A stretch of 64,000 bases of DNA from Methylotenera versatilis 79 (GCF_000384375.1 NZ_ARVX01000001.1:434001-498000), one strand, 5' to 3'; counted from the first letter of the stretch, positions 9,985-18,469 are shown. Program-made: numbers and translations. Notes: generated from the sequence alone by a model not told the origin.

Positions 9985-12048
9985 TTAAAGACTATGTTTG
10001 AATAACTTTGTTTCAACATAAGCCACTTCTGTACTTGGCAACACTGGCTTGCCAGACAAATGCCGCGCACAAACAATCAAAGTATTGATAATCACAATCC
10101 ACAACATTGCCACAAAAAATAGTGTTAAGTACGCATCCAGTTGCTGATTAAAAATAAGCTGTGGCGCAATCGCAGCTTTTTCAACGGATAAAGCACCGCT
10201 GGCTAATTTGCTACTTAAGTCATTCGCGGCGGCAAAAAAGCCAATGCGCACATCATCAGAGAATATTTTTTCATAAGCCGCCGTGCTGGTAATCATTACC
10301 AGCCAAACCAATGGCAAACCAGTGACCCAAGCGTATTTCAATCGTCCGGATTTCACTAAAATACCCGTTGCTACGCACAGCGCAATCGCCGCTAACATTT
10401 GATTAGAAATACCAAATAATGGCCATAAGATGTTCACGCCACCATTTGGGTCAATCACGCCGATATATAAAAAGTATCCCCAGCCAGCCACTACGATGGC
10501 ACTTGTTAGGATGACAGACGGCATATAAGACGTTTCACCCAGTTTTTTATTAAAGTTCCCCAGCATATCTTGCAGCATAAATCGGCCAACGCGCGTGCCT
10601 GCATCTAAGGTGGTTAAAATAAAAATCGCTTCAAACATAATGGCAAAGTGATACCACAATGCCAGCATGCTTTTGCCAAACGCGCTGCCAAAAATGCTGG
10701 CCATGCCAACCGCTAAACTGGGTGCGCCGCCTGTACGCGCAAATAAACTGGTTTCGCCCATATCTTTGGCTAGCTGGTTCATTTGTTCAACTGTGACAGC
10801 AAAACCCCAGCTATTAATGGTGGCCACCGCATCAACCGCCTCTTTACCTACAACGCCTGCTGGGCTGTTAATGGCGAAAAATACGCCTGGTTCTAATACG
10901 GTTGCAGCAATCATCGCCATAATCGCGACAAAGCTTTCTAGCAACATCGCGCCGTAACCAATGGTGCGAATATCGCGTTCGTTCTCTAATAATTTAGGCG
11001 TTGTGCCCGAAGCGATTAACGCGTGAAAACCAGAAATCGCACCGCAAGCAATGGTGATAAATACAAATGGGAAGAGCTTGCCGCCGAAAATCGGCCCTGT
11101 GCCATCGATAAATTGGGTGAAAGCGGGCATATGAATTTCTGGCCGTAAAATAACAATCGCAATGGCTAATAAAATAACCGTGCCTAGCTTAATATAGGTC
11201 GATAAATAATCACGCGGTGCTAATAACAGCCAAACTGGTAACACTGCCGCTGCAAACCCGTACACAATAATCGCATATGCCAGTGGTAAACCTTCATGGT
11301 CAAAAAGCACGCGCAAAGTAGCATTGTGGTCAATCCAACCACCTGCAAAAACAGACAATAAAAGCAGCACTACGCCAATGGCTGAAGCTTCTAACACGCG
11401 TCCTGGCCGAATATTGCGCATGTAAACGCCAATCAACATGGCGATTGGAATCGTCGCAGCAATGGTAGAAGTCGCCCACGGGCTATGTTTCATGGCATTC
11501 ACCACTACCAAACCCAATACGGCAATCAAGATAATCATGATGATAAAAGTGCCAAGTAATGCAGCTGTGCCGCCGATAACGCCGATTTCATCTCGCGCCA
11601 TTTGGCCTAAACTTCTGCCATTGCGTCGTGTTGAGAAAAACAGCGTCACCATATCTTGCACCGCGCCGCCCAACACTGCGCCGATTAAAATCCACAAGGT
11701 GCCAGGTAAATAACCAAATTGCGCCGCCAAAGTAGGGCCAACTAATGGGCCAGGCCCAGCAATCGCGGCAAAATGATGTCCGAATACCACCCATTTATTG
11801 GTTGGCACAAAATCGCGGCCATCATCTAATCTTTCGGCAGGTGTTGCGCGCGTTTCGTCTATGGTCAACACTTTTGCTGCAATCCATGCCGCATAAAAAC
11901 GATAAGCGATGGCGTAGATACAGATTGCCGCGGTAATTAACCACAGCGCGTTAATACTTTCGCCACGATGCAAGGCAATCGTACTCAGCGCAAAAGTACC
12001 CAACAATCCAACTAATATCCAGAGAATGAATTTGAAATTTTTAGGCAT
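9985..12048 (-). CDS. cstA: CstA-family carbon-starvation / pyruvate transporter
   Basis: This is a 687-residue polytopic inner-membrane protein with about 16-18 hydrophobic segments. Segments typical of CstA are NKWVVFGHHFAAIAGPGPLVGPTLAAQ near residue 80, GGAVQDMVTLFFSTRRNGRSLG, and ACGAISGFHALIASGTTPK in the middle. E. coli homologues CstA and BtsT import peptides and pyruvate under carbon limitation. Here the paired YbdD-like gene supports the same role; the substrate is inferred. A 225-bp gap separates it from the divergently transcribed ABC exporter; I see no clear CRP-type or sigma54 site in it. Confidence 0.92.
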   Translation of the reverse strand: MPKNFKFILWILVGLLGTFALSTIALHRGESINALWLITAAICIYAIAYRFYAAWIAAKVLTIDETRATPAERLDDGRDFVPTNKWVVFGHHFAAIAGPGPLVGPTLAAQFGYLPGTLWILIGAVLGGAVQDMVTLFFSTRRNGRSLGQMARDEIGVIGGTAALLGTFIIMIILIAVLGLVVVNAMKHSPWATSTIAATIPIAMLIGVYMRNIRPGRVLEASAIGVVLLLLSVFAGGWIDHNATLRVLFDHEGLPLAYAIIVYGFAAAVLPVWLLLAPRDYLSTYIKLGTVILLAIAIVILRPEIHMPAFTQFIDGTGPIFGGKLFPFVFITIACGAISGFHALIASGTTPKLLENERDIRTIGYGAMLLESFVAIMAMIAATVLEPGVFFAINSPAGVVGKEAVDAVATINSWGFAVTVEQMNQLAKDMGETSLFARTGGAPSLAVGMASIFGSAFGKSMLALWYHFAIMFEAIFILTTLDAGTRVGRFMLQDMLGNFNKKLGETSYMPSVILTSAIVVAGWGYFLYIGVIDPNGGVNILWPLFGISNQMLAAIALCVATGILVKSGRLKYAWVTGLPLVWLVMITSTAAYEKIFSDDVRIGFFAAANDLSSKLASGALSVEKAAIAPQLIFNQQLDAYLTLFFVAMLWIVIINTLIVCARHLSGKPVLPSTEVAYVETKLFKHSL

Positions 12049-12273
12049 GATTATTGGGGTTATTTCTGTGTTAAGTGGTTGAATAAATAATGTTCATTAG
12101 TATAAATCAGACTGGTGATTTGAACCTAGTGCAGTCGCTTGTCATCTAGTTGTGCTAACAATCTATTTATCCTGAGTCAGGCAAAACAGACTGCATATCA
12201 TGCCTGTCGGGTGCTACACTTAACCCTAAAAACAACCCAACATTTAAACTAGAATATCTAAGACAAAGCAATC

Positions 12274-14085
12274 ATGCAAACCAATTCAACCGATACCGCG
12301 TTATCTAAAATCACATCAAAAAAACTGTCGCCACTGGCTAATTTATGGCCGTTTTTAAAGCCTTATCGCGCACGGGTTATCTTGTCATTTGTGTTGCTGT
12401 GTTTAGGCTCAGCCACTTTATTACTGGTGCCACTCGCCTTTCGCGATTTAATCGATTTTGGCTTTATCAGTAATCCATCTGCCGTAAAGTCAGGCACGGG
12501 CTTGTTAGGTGGTTTGAGTTTGAACGGCCATTTTTTGGTGATGTTCGTATTAGCGGGATTTTGGGCGCTGATGATTTCCATGCGCTATTACAATATTTCG
12601 TGGGTGGGCGAACGCGTCACAGCCGATTTACGCAGTGCGGTTTATGGACGTGTGATGACGCAAAGCCCGCAGTTTTTTGAAACCACGCAAACAGGCGAAG
12701 TGCTATCACGTTTAACCGGCGATACCACGCTGATTCAAACCGTAGTTGGCAGCTCAATTTCGATGGGTTTACGCAGTTTGTTTCAGTTTACTGGCGGCAT
12801 GATCATGCTGGCAATAACGAATTTTTACTTGTTTTCACTGAATATTGGCTTAATGTTATTGTTAATTCTGCCGATTATCTTGATTGGGCGCAAAGTTAAA
12901 AAACTGTCTCGCGAATCGCAAGATCGTATTGCAGACAGCTCCGCAATGGCAGGTGAAATATTGAATGCCATGCCGACTGTACAATCGTACACGCAAGAGC
13001 AAGCGGAGATTTCACGTTTTAGCAAAAGCGCAAATATCAGTTTTAACACCGCATTAAAACGCGTAAAAGTGCGCGCTGGATTAACGCTATTAATGGTGAC
13101 GGCGATACTGGGCACGATTATTTTTGTGCTATGGATTGGCGCAAGACAAGTAAGCGCTGGCAGCATGACAGGCGGTGAACTGGCTTCATTCGTGCTCTAC
13201 GCATTAATGGTGGCTGGCGCAGTCGGCACAATGGCGGAAGTGTGGGGAGAAGTGATGCGCGCGGCGGGTGCGACAGAGCGTTTATTAGAATTGCTACATG
13301 CCGATGCCGCGATTACAGAACCTGAGAACGCACAAACTTTAATCAACCCAACGCAAGCAAAAATCGAGTTTAAAAGCGTCGTTTTCCATTATCCATCACG
13401 TCCACAAATTGCGGCTTTAGATGGCATTAACTTAACGATTGCAGCAGGTGAAACAGTCGCGTTAGTCGGCCCATCTGGCGCAGGAAAGACCACTTTATTC
13501 CAATGTTTATTGCGTTTTTATGAGCCAACTTCGGGCGAAATCACCATTAACGGCCAAGCAATCAATTCGCTCAGCTTAACCAGTTTGCGCGGCAATATCG
13601 CAATCGTCCCGCAAGATGCGGTGATTTTTTCTGCCAACGCGCTAGAAAATATTCGTTACGGTAAACCCAGCGCGACGGATGCAGAAGTGCTGGCGGCGGC
13701 TAAAGCGGCACAAGTCGATGAATTTATCCAGAAACTGCCAGATGCTTATCAAACATTTTTGGGCGAACGCGGCACGCGTTTATCTGGCGGCCAGCGTCAA
13801 CGTATTGCGATTGCGCGCGCGATATTAAAAGACGCGCCGATTTTATTATTAGATGAAGCCACTAGCGCGCTGGATGCAGAAAGCGAGATTCTGGTTCAGC
13901 AAGGTTTGCAAGCCGCGATGCAAGGCCGCACCACTTTAATGATCGCGCACCGATTAAGCACGGTACAAAAAGCGGATCGTATTATCGTATTAGAAAACGG
14001 GCATATCGTTGAAACAGGCAGCCCGGCAGAATTACGCGAGCAAGCAGGCTTATATGCACGCTTGGCTAAACTACAACTAGCATAA
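12274..14085 (+). CDS. ABC exporter half-transporter (TMD-NBD fusion, MsbA/ABCB-like)
   Basis: The 603-residue protein has an N-terminal six-helix transmembrane domain (about 25-330) and a C-terminal ATPase domain (about 365-600). Walker A GPSGAGKTT is near residue 400, the signature LSGGQRQR near 504 and Walker B ILLLDEATSALD near 523, followed by the H-loop AHRLSTV. It would act as a homodimeric exporter in the inner membrane. Relatives include lipid flippases and multidrug or peptide exporters, and the cargo cannot be told. Nothing next to it suggests lipid A export specifically. Confidence 0.88.
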   Translation: MQTNSTDTALSKITSKKLSPLANLWPFLKPYRARVILSFVLLCLGSATLLLVPLAFRDLIDFGFISNPSAVKSGTGLLGGLSLNGHFLVMFVLAGFWALMISMRYYNISWVGERVTADLRSAVYGRVMTQSPQFFETTQTGEVLSRLTGDTTLIQTVVGSSISMGLRSLFQFTGGMIMLAITNFYLFSLNIGLMLLLILPIILIGRKVKKLSRESQDRIADSSAMAGEILNAMPTVQSYTQEQAEISRFSKSANISFNTALKRVKVRAGLTLLMVTAILGTIIFVLWIGARQVSAGSMTGGELASFVLYALMVAGAVGTMAEVWGEVMRAAGATERLLELLHADAAITEPENAQTLINPTQAKIEFKSVVFHYPSRPQIAALDGINLTIAAGETVALVGPSGAGKTTLFQCLLRFYEPTSGEITINGQAINSLSLTSLRGNIAIVPQDAVIFSANALENIRYGKPSATDAEVLAAAKAAQVDEFIQKLPDAYQTFLGERGTRLSGGQRQRIAIARAILKDAPILLLDEATSALDAESEILVQQGLQAAMQGRTTLMIAHRLSTVQKADRIIVLENGHIVETGSPAELREQAGLYARLAKLQLA

Positions 14086-14227
14086 CGTATCTAATTGCTT
14101 TAATTAATCGATATGAATATCGCTGATTTAATGCCCGATTAAATGCGCGCATTATTCTGAGTTAACGCTTAAATTTCAGCCATTTTCAGGAATTTCCCCC
14201 TAGTTATTCAGTTAAGTTCGGTGCGTT

Positions 14228-14244
14228 CGCACTTAATTTGTGCA
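14228..14244 (+). promoter_or_regulatory. NtrC-like enhancer site upstream of nasT
   Basis: CGCACTTAATTTGTGCA is a GCAC/GTGC palindrome matching 12 of 17 positions of the strong E. coli glnAp2 NtrC site. It is centred about 123 bp before the predicted sigma54 start, the usual enhancer distance. A right half-site AGTGCA lies about two helical turns further down (14260-14265). Confidence 0.5.
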
Positions 14245-14302
14245 TGAAATGCGTGAGTTAGTGCACACTCACAGCCATATCTGCAATTAGATTAATCAAC
14301 AA

Positions 14303-14315
14303 ATTCAATCAGTTA
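14303..14315 (+). promoter_or_regulatory. IHF-like site between the NtrC site and the nasT promoter
   Basis: ATTCAATCAGTTA has one mismatch to WATCARNNNNTTR and is nearly identical to the site at 9323-9335. It lies at about -44 to -56 from the predicted start. Confidence 0.4.
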
Positions 14316-14332
14316 ATATAAAAAAATACAAT

Positions 14333-14348
14333 TGGCATAGCCTTTGCT
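14333..14348 (+). promoter_or_regulatory. Sigma54 (-24/-12) promoter of nasT
   Basis: TGGCATAGCCTTTGCT has GG and GC 12 bp apart and fits TGGCAY-N5-TTGCW. The predicted start is near 14359, one base before ATG 14360. The promoter sits inside an imperfect dyad, with ATTGG and CATAGC facing GCTATG and CCAAT (14331-14358). Confidence 0.7.
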
Positions 14349-14359
14349 ATGTACCAATC

Positions 14360-14938
14360 ATGTTGAAGGTGATGATTGTTGATAATGACTTAATGCGTGT
14401 CAAACCATTAAAACAATCTTTGATTGATAATGGGTTTGAAGTGATTGCACATGTTGAAGATACCATCAATCTAGAAGCGAAATGTTGTGAAATTAAACCC
14501 GACATTGTGATTATTGATACCGATTCACCAACACGAGATACGCTGGAAAATATTTGTGTGTTGAGTATGCATGATGCGCGACCAGTGGTGATGTTTACCC
14601 ACGATGGTGACAAAGAAAAAATTAAGGCTGCTACGCAAGCGGGTGTAAGTGCTTATGTAGTAGGCGATATTTCAAGTGAAAGGCTAACACCTGTGATAGA
14701 TGCTGCGATAGCGAGATTTGAAGAGTTTAAAAATTTACGCACTGAATTAAACATTGCGAACACTAAGCTAGATGAGCGCAAAACGATTGAGCGCGCAAAA
14801 GGTTTGCTGATGAGACAGCGTATGTTAAATGAAGATGAGGCTTACAACCTACTGCGCAGTATGGCGATGAAAAAGAATATGAAGTTAGCGGATTTATCGC
14901 ATCAATTGAATGAAGCGGCAAAGATGTTGATTATTTAA
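14360..14938 (+). CDS. nasT: NasT-type response regulator with REC and ANTAR RNA-binding domains
   Basis: The 192-residue protein has an N-terminal receiver domain (1-120, beginning LKVMIVDND, with Asp53 in DIVIIDTDSP at the phospho-acceptor position). A short coiled segment follows, then a C-terminal ANTAR domain (about 130-190) with the hallmark ERAKGLLMRQR. NasT proteins bind two-hairpin leader RNA and prevent termination ahead of nitrate-assimilation genes; the nitrate sensor NasS normally holds NasT inactive. A matching leader lies just downstream (15022-15145). ATG 14360 makes the mRNA nearly leaderless under the sigma54 promoter; Met5 (14372) is an alternative start. No nasS is next to it. 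Confidence 0.92.
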   Translation: MLKVMIVDNDLMRVKPLKQSLIDNGFEVIAHVEDTINLEAKCCEIKPDIVIIDTDSPTRDTLENICVLSMHDARPVVMFTHDGDKEKIKAATQAGVSAYVVGDISSERLTPVIDAAIARFEEFKNLRTELNIANTKLDERKTIERAKGLLMRQRMLNEDEAYNLLRSMAMKKNMKLADLSHQLNEAAKMLII

Positions 14939-15021
14939 TTAACTGATCGATTAGTAAATTAAGTAAGTTTGTAGCAGAGATTTTGTAACACCGATTTGTA
15001 ATATTTAGTTTGTAGTAAATG

Positions 15022-15075
15022 CGCATGACCCAACGGTGGGTAATGCGATATTAAAATGATGCCAAAGTTGGCATC
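15022..15075 (+). promoter_or_regulatory. ANTAR-target tandem hairpins (P1 and P2) in the nrt leader
   Basis: Two hairpins are 10 nt apart. P1 (15022-15047) has stem CGCAT-ACCC / GGGT-ATGCG and hexaloop AACGGT. P2 (15058-15075) has stem GATGCC / GGCATC and hexaloop AAAGTT. Both loops carry A at position 1 and G at position 4, the known recognition rule for ANTAR proteins. They follow the nasT stop by 83 nt and precede the terminator by 17 nt. Confidence 0.85.
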
Positions 15076-15092
15076 AATAGAAAGAAAAAGAC

Positions 15093-15146
15093 AAAGACGT
15101 CTTAGTAGTGAGGTTTTAACCCTCATTGTTAAGGCGTCTTTTTTAT
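15093..15146 (+). terminator. Conditional leader terminator before nrtA
   Basis: A long stem (AAGACGTCTTA facing TAAGGCGTCTT with one G-U pair, plus an inner TGAGG/CCTCA stem) is followed by a run of T. Placed directly after the ANTAR hairpins, it is the expected attenuator that NasT overcomes. Confidence 0.85.
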
Positions 15147-15183
15147 TGGGTGAAACTTTTTGATGCAAAACTTTGGTTAAGGA

Positions 15184-16515
15184 ATGAATGTGCAAAATCA
15201 AGATGAATTAAAAAATACCACAGCTGTTATTGGCACAGGTGTTGATAGCAGTGTAAGCAAAATGGACACGTTAAATACTGACCGTCGGCAGTTTTTTAAA
15301 CACACCATCGCAGGTGCATTTGGAGCAGCGACCATGATGAATATCGTGCCAGCAGGCATTCAAAATATGGCGTATGCAGCGGGCAGCGATGCGCCAGAAA
15401 TCACTGAAGTCAAAATCGGTTTTATTCCTTTAACCGATTGCGCACCGATTGTAGTGGCGGCTGAGATGGGTTTTGATAAGAAATACGGCATTAAGATTAT
15501 TCCTGCTAAACAAGCCTCTTGGGCGGCGATTCGCGATAAAACCGTGAATGGCGAATTACACGCATCGCACGTGTTATACGGCTTGGTTTACGGCGTGCAG
15601 CTTGGCATTGGCGGACAGCAAAAAGACATGAAAGTGTTGATGAGTTTAAATAATAATGGCCAAGCCATTACCTTATCGAATCAACTAAAAGATAAAGGCG
15701 TGAAAGACGGAAAATCTCTTAAACGCGTGATGGCGAATGAAAACCGCGATTTTACTTTTGCACAGACATTTCCAACAGGCACACATGCCATGTGGCTTAA
15801 CTATTGGTTGGCAGCCAACGGTATTAACCCTGTAAAAGACATCAAAAATATCGTGGTACCGCCACCGCAAATGGTCGCCAATATGCGCATTGGCAATATG
15901 GATGGTTTCTGTGTGGGCGAGCCTTGGAATGCGCGTGCGATATACGACAAGCTTGGTTTCACTGTGACGACGACACAAGATATCTGGACCGATCATCCAG
16001 AAAAAGTATTAGGTACCACGGCTGAGTTTGTGGCGAAAAATCCGAATACAACACGCGCCATGATTGCCGCCATTTTGGATGCTTGCAAATATATCGATGC
16101 ATTGGAAAACCGCGCAAAAGTAGCAAAACTAATATCCGGTAAAGCGTATGTGAATACTACTGAAGAGGTGATTTCTGGTCGTTTTGTAGGTGATTACGAC
16201 GATGGTAATGGCAGAAAATATAAAGACCCTAATTACATGAAGTTCTATAACGATGGCGCAGTGAATTTCCCTTATCTATCAGACGGTATGTGGTTTTTAA
16301 CACAGCATAAACGCTGGGGCATGTTGAAAACTGACCCTGATTATCTGGGTGTTGCGACCAAAGTAAATGAAATCAAACTTTATTCTGAAGCAGCCAGCTT
16401 AGTTGGCGCGAGCATTCCTAAAGATGTGATGCGCAGCAGCAAACTGATGGATAACGTGGTGTGGGATGGTAAAAATCCAGCCGCCTATGCAGCGGGTTTT
16501 AAAATTAAAGCCTAA
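15184..16515 (+). CDS. nrtA: Nitrate ABC transporter substrate-binding protein (NrtA/CmpA family)
   Basis: The 443-residue periplasmic binding protein carries a twin-arginine signal (TDRRQFFKHTIAGAFG, Arg34-Arg35, then a hydrophobic stretch to about residue 65). The mature part has family motifs: VKIGFIPLTDCAPIVVAAEMG, SWAAIRDKTVNGELHASH, and MDGFCVGEPWNARA with the ligand-site Trp-Asn region. It captures nitrate, and perhaps nitrite, for NrtB and the ATPase. ATG 15184 is only one base after an AAGGA, so GTG 15190 with 6-nt spacing may be the true start. Because it is exported, it is unlikely to be the cytoplasmic sensor NasS, which is a signal-less relative. Confidence 0.92.
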   Translation: MNVQNQDELKNTTAVIGTGVDSSVSKMDTLNTDRRQFFKHTIAGAFGAATMMNIVPAGIQNMAYAAGSDAPEITEVKIGFIPLTDCAPIVVAAEMGFDKKYGIKIIPAKQASWAAIRDKTVNGELHASHVLYGLVYGVQLGIGGQQKDMKVLMSLNNNGQAITLSNQLKDKGVKDGKSLKRVMANENRDFTFAQTFPTGTHAMWLNYWLAANGINPVKDIKNIVVPPPQMVANMRIGNMDGFCVGEPWNARAIYDKLGFTVTTTQDIWTDHPEKVLGTTAEFVAKNPNTTRAMIAAILDACKYIDALENRAKVAKLISGKAYVNTTEEVISGRFVGDYDDGNGRKYKDPNYMKFYNDGAVNFPYLSDGMWFLTQHKRWGMLKTDPDYLGVATKVNEIKLYSEAASLVGASIPKDVMRSSKLMDNVVWDGKNPAAYAAGFKIKA

Positions 16516-16577
16516 CTTAAGTTAGTGGCGATTTAAGCACTTAAGTGAATGCAAATTTTAATGACCCTTGTGAGCAT

Positions 16578-16616
16578 CACCCGAAGATTGTCAGTATCCC
16601 CTGCAATTTTCGGGTG
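16578..16616 (+). other. Intercistronic hairpin between nrtA and nrtB
   Basis: CACCCGAA pairs with TTCGGGTG, with an inner ATTG-CAG / CTG-CAAT stem and a short loop. There is no T-tract, so it is probably an mRNA processing or 3'-protecting structure rather than a terminator; it could raise binding protein over permease. Confidence 0.5.
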
Positions 16617-16661
16617 AAGCAAACAAATGTGGCAACTATTCAATGCAAAAAGGAGCGCAAC

Positions 16662-17609
16662 ATGAGCGCAGTCAATAGTAATAAAGACTTAAACCTGCAA
16701 GACAGTTTAACGGATGTTAGCAATGAGAATGTTGCAGATAAACTCGTCGCGGCTAATGAAGATAACACTCACATGAAAATGTTAAACAGAAAAAACAAGT
16801 CAAAAACCCGTGCAGCTAAAATAAAAACCCCAGGCCAACTCAAAAGAAACGAGTTTTTTAAAATAATTATTCCACCTGCATTTGGCATTTTACTATTCTT
16901 AGCTGTTTGGACTTTAATCTCGCATTTGCAACCCGTGATGCCCGGCCCAGTCAGCACATGGCATTCTGCGGTGGAGTTATTTGCACATCCTTTCCACCAA
17001 AATAGCTTGGATGACCAAGGCATTGGCTGGAACATTCTTTCATCTTTAGAACGCGTGGCATTGGGCTTTGGCTTAGCTGCATTAGTTGGTATTCCGCTGG
17101 GCTTTATGATTGGCCGTTTTGAATTTATATCACGCATGACAGCACCCGTCATCGGTCTGCTACGCCCGGTTTCACCGCTCGCCTGGTTGCCATTGGGTTT
17201 GTTGGTGCTTAAAGCCGCTGGCCCAGCCGCAATCTGGGTGATCTTTATATCGAGTATTTGGCCAATGGTCATTAATACAGCGGTCGGTGTCAGCAAAGTG
17301 CCGCAAGACTATATGAACGTCGCCAAAGTGCTGAATTTAAGTGAATGGAAAATCATATCTAAAATCTCATTCCCTTATGTATTGCCTTACATGATGACTG
17401 GCGTGCGCCTTTCAATCGGCATCGCTTGGCTAGTGATTGTGGCGGCAGAAATGCTCAACGGCGGTGCAGGTATTGGTTTCTGGTTATGGGATGAATACAA
17501 CGCCTCTAACTACGAACACATCATTATCGCGATTTTTATTGTCGGCATCGTCGGCTTGTTGCTTGAACTAGGTTTGACTGCAATCGCTAACCGTTTTAAT
17601 TACGAATAA
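16662..17609 (+). CDS. nrtB: Nitrate ABC transporter permease
   Basis: ATG 16662 follows an AAGGAG at 16650-16654 and gives 315 residues; the reading frame is open further upstream, but no earlier start has such a site. The first 60 residues are hydrophilic and Lys-rich, longer than in cyanobacterial NrtB. Six or so transmembrane helices follow, with the EAA-type coupling loop around WKIISKISFPYVLPYMMTGVRLS near residue 240. It forms the nitrate channel with the ATPase encoded next, 11 bp downstream. Confidence 0.93.
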   Translation: MSAVNSNKDLNLQDSLTDVSNENVADKLVAANEDNTHMKMLNRKNKSKTRAAKIKTPGQLKRNEFFKIIIPPAFGILLFLAVWTLISHLQPVMPGPVSTWHSAVELFAHPFHQNSLDDQGIGWNILSSLERVALGFGLAALVGIPLGFMIGRFEFISRMTAPVIGLLRPVSPLAWLPLGLLVLKAAGPAAIWVIFISSIWPMVINTAVGVSKVPQDYMNVAKVLNLSEWKIISKISFPYVLPYMMTGVRLSIGIAWLVIVAAEMLNGGAGIGFWLWDEYNASNYEHIIIAIFIVGIVGLLLELGLTAIANRFNYE

Positions 17610-17620
17610 GGGATAAGCAA

Positions 17621-18469
17621 ATGTCTAATATTTCACACGAAAAAAATCATACCGATGGCTATAAAGTGACCAAAAAAATCACTGAACGCTATGTAGAAAT
17701 TGAAGATGTCGGCATGCGCTTTGTCAGCAAAAAAGGCGAATTTGAGGCATTAAAACACGTTAACTTAAGCATCACACAAGGTGAATTTATATCAATAATC
17801 GGTCACTCAGGTTGCGGAAAATCAACGGTGCTGAATTTAATCGCTGGTTTATTGCATCCCACTAGCGGCAATCTGTTTTGTGCGGGACGCGAGATTGCTG
17901 CGCCTGGTCCAGAGCGTGCGGTTGTGTTTCAAAATCATTCTTTACTACCGTGGTTGAACTGTTATGAGAACGTCTATTTAGCAGTTGAACGGGTATTTGG
18001 CAGTGAATCGAAAGTGCAACAAGAAGCGCGTACTTACGCTGCGCTAGATCTAGTTGGCTTGGGTCACGCCGTTGAAAAACGTCCGAATGAAATATCTGGT
18101 GGCATGAAGCAACGCGTAGGTATTGCCAGAGCATTGGCGATGGAACCAAAAGTGTTATTACTGGATGAGCCATTTGGCGCACTGGATGCATTAACCCGCG
18201 CAGGCTTGCAAGATGAACTGATGAAAATCATGCAGAAATCTGGCGCAACCGCGGTGATGGTGACGCACGATGTAGATGAAGCCGTATTGTTATCAGACCG
18301 AATCGTGATGATGACCAACGGCCCAAGCGCGACCATTGGTGAAATTCTCACTGTCGATTTACCGTATCCACGCAAACGTCTTGAGTTGGCTGAAGACAAG
18401 CAATACAACCATTTACGTTCTGAAGTATTGAAATTTTTATACGAACGCCACGCCAAAAAAGCGGCTTAG
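17621..18469 (+). CDS. Nitrate ABC transporter ATP-binding protein (NrtD-type, single domain)
   Basis: The 282-residue cytoplasmic ATPase has Walker A GHSGCGKST near residue 63, Q-loop FQNHSLLPW, signature SGGMKQR near 158, Walker B VLLLDEPFGALD near 175 and H-loop THDVDE. It belongs to the nitrate/taurine/sulfonate group that energises NrtB. The length matches NrtD; it lacks the C-terminal NrtA-like regulatory domain of cyanobacterial NrtC, so nitrate inhibition through that domain is not expected. It starts 11 bp after nrtB and has no terminator behind it. Confidence 0.93.
   Translation: MSNISHEKNHTDGYKVTKKITERYVEIEDVGMRFVSKKGEFEALKHVNLSITQGEFISIIGHSGCGKSTVLNLIAGLLHPTSGNLFCAGREIAAPGPERAVVFQNHSLLPWLNCYENVYLAVERVFGSESKVQQEARTYAALDLVGLGHAVEKRPNEISGGMKQRVGIARALAMEPKVLLLDEPFGALDALTRAGLQDELMKIMQKSGATAVMVTHDVDEAVLLSDRIVMMTNGPSATIGEILTVDLPYPRKRLELAEDKQYNHLRSEVLKFLYERHAKKAA

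Noticed and set aside
12115-12150. A GGTTCAAATC-like T-arm on the minus strand upstream of cstA, suggesting a tRNA
   Set aside because: The flanking bases do not form the 5-bp T stem, and no acceptor or anticodon arm can be built around it.
16545-16661. A longer nrtB starting at 16545
   Set aside because: The extension runs through the intercistronic hairpin and the AAGGAG site of ATG 16662.
16769-17296. A 175-codon minus-strand open frame opposite nrtB
   Set aside because: It mirrors the hydrophobic codons of the permease gene and has no independent support.
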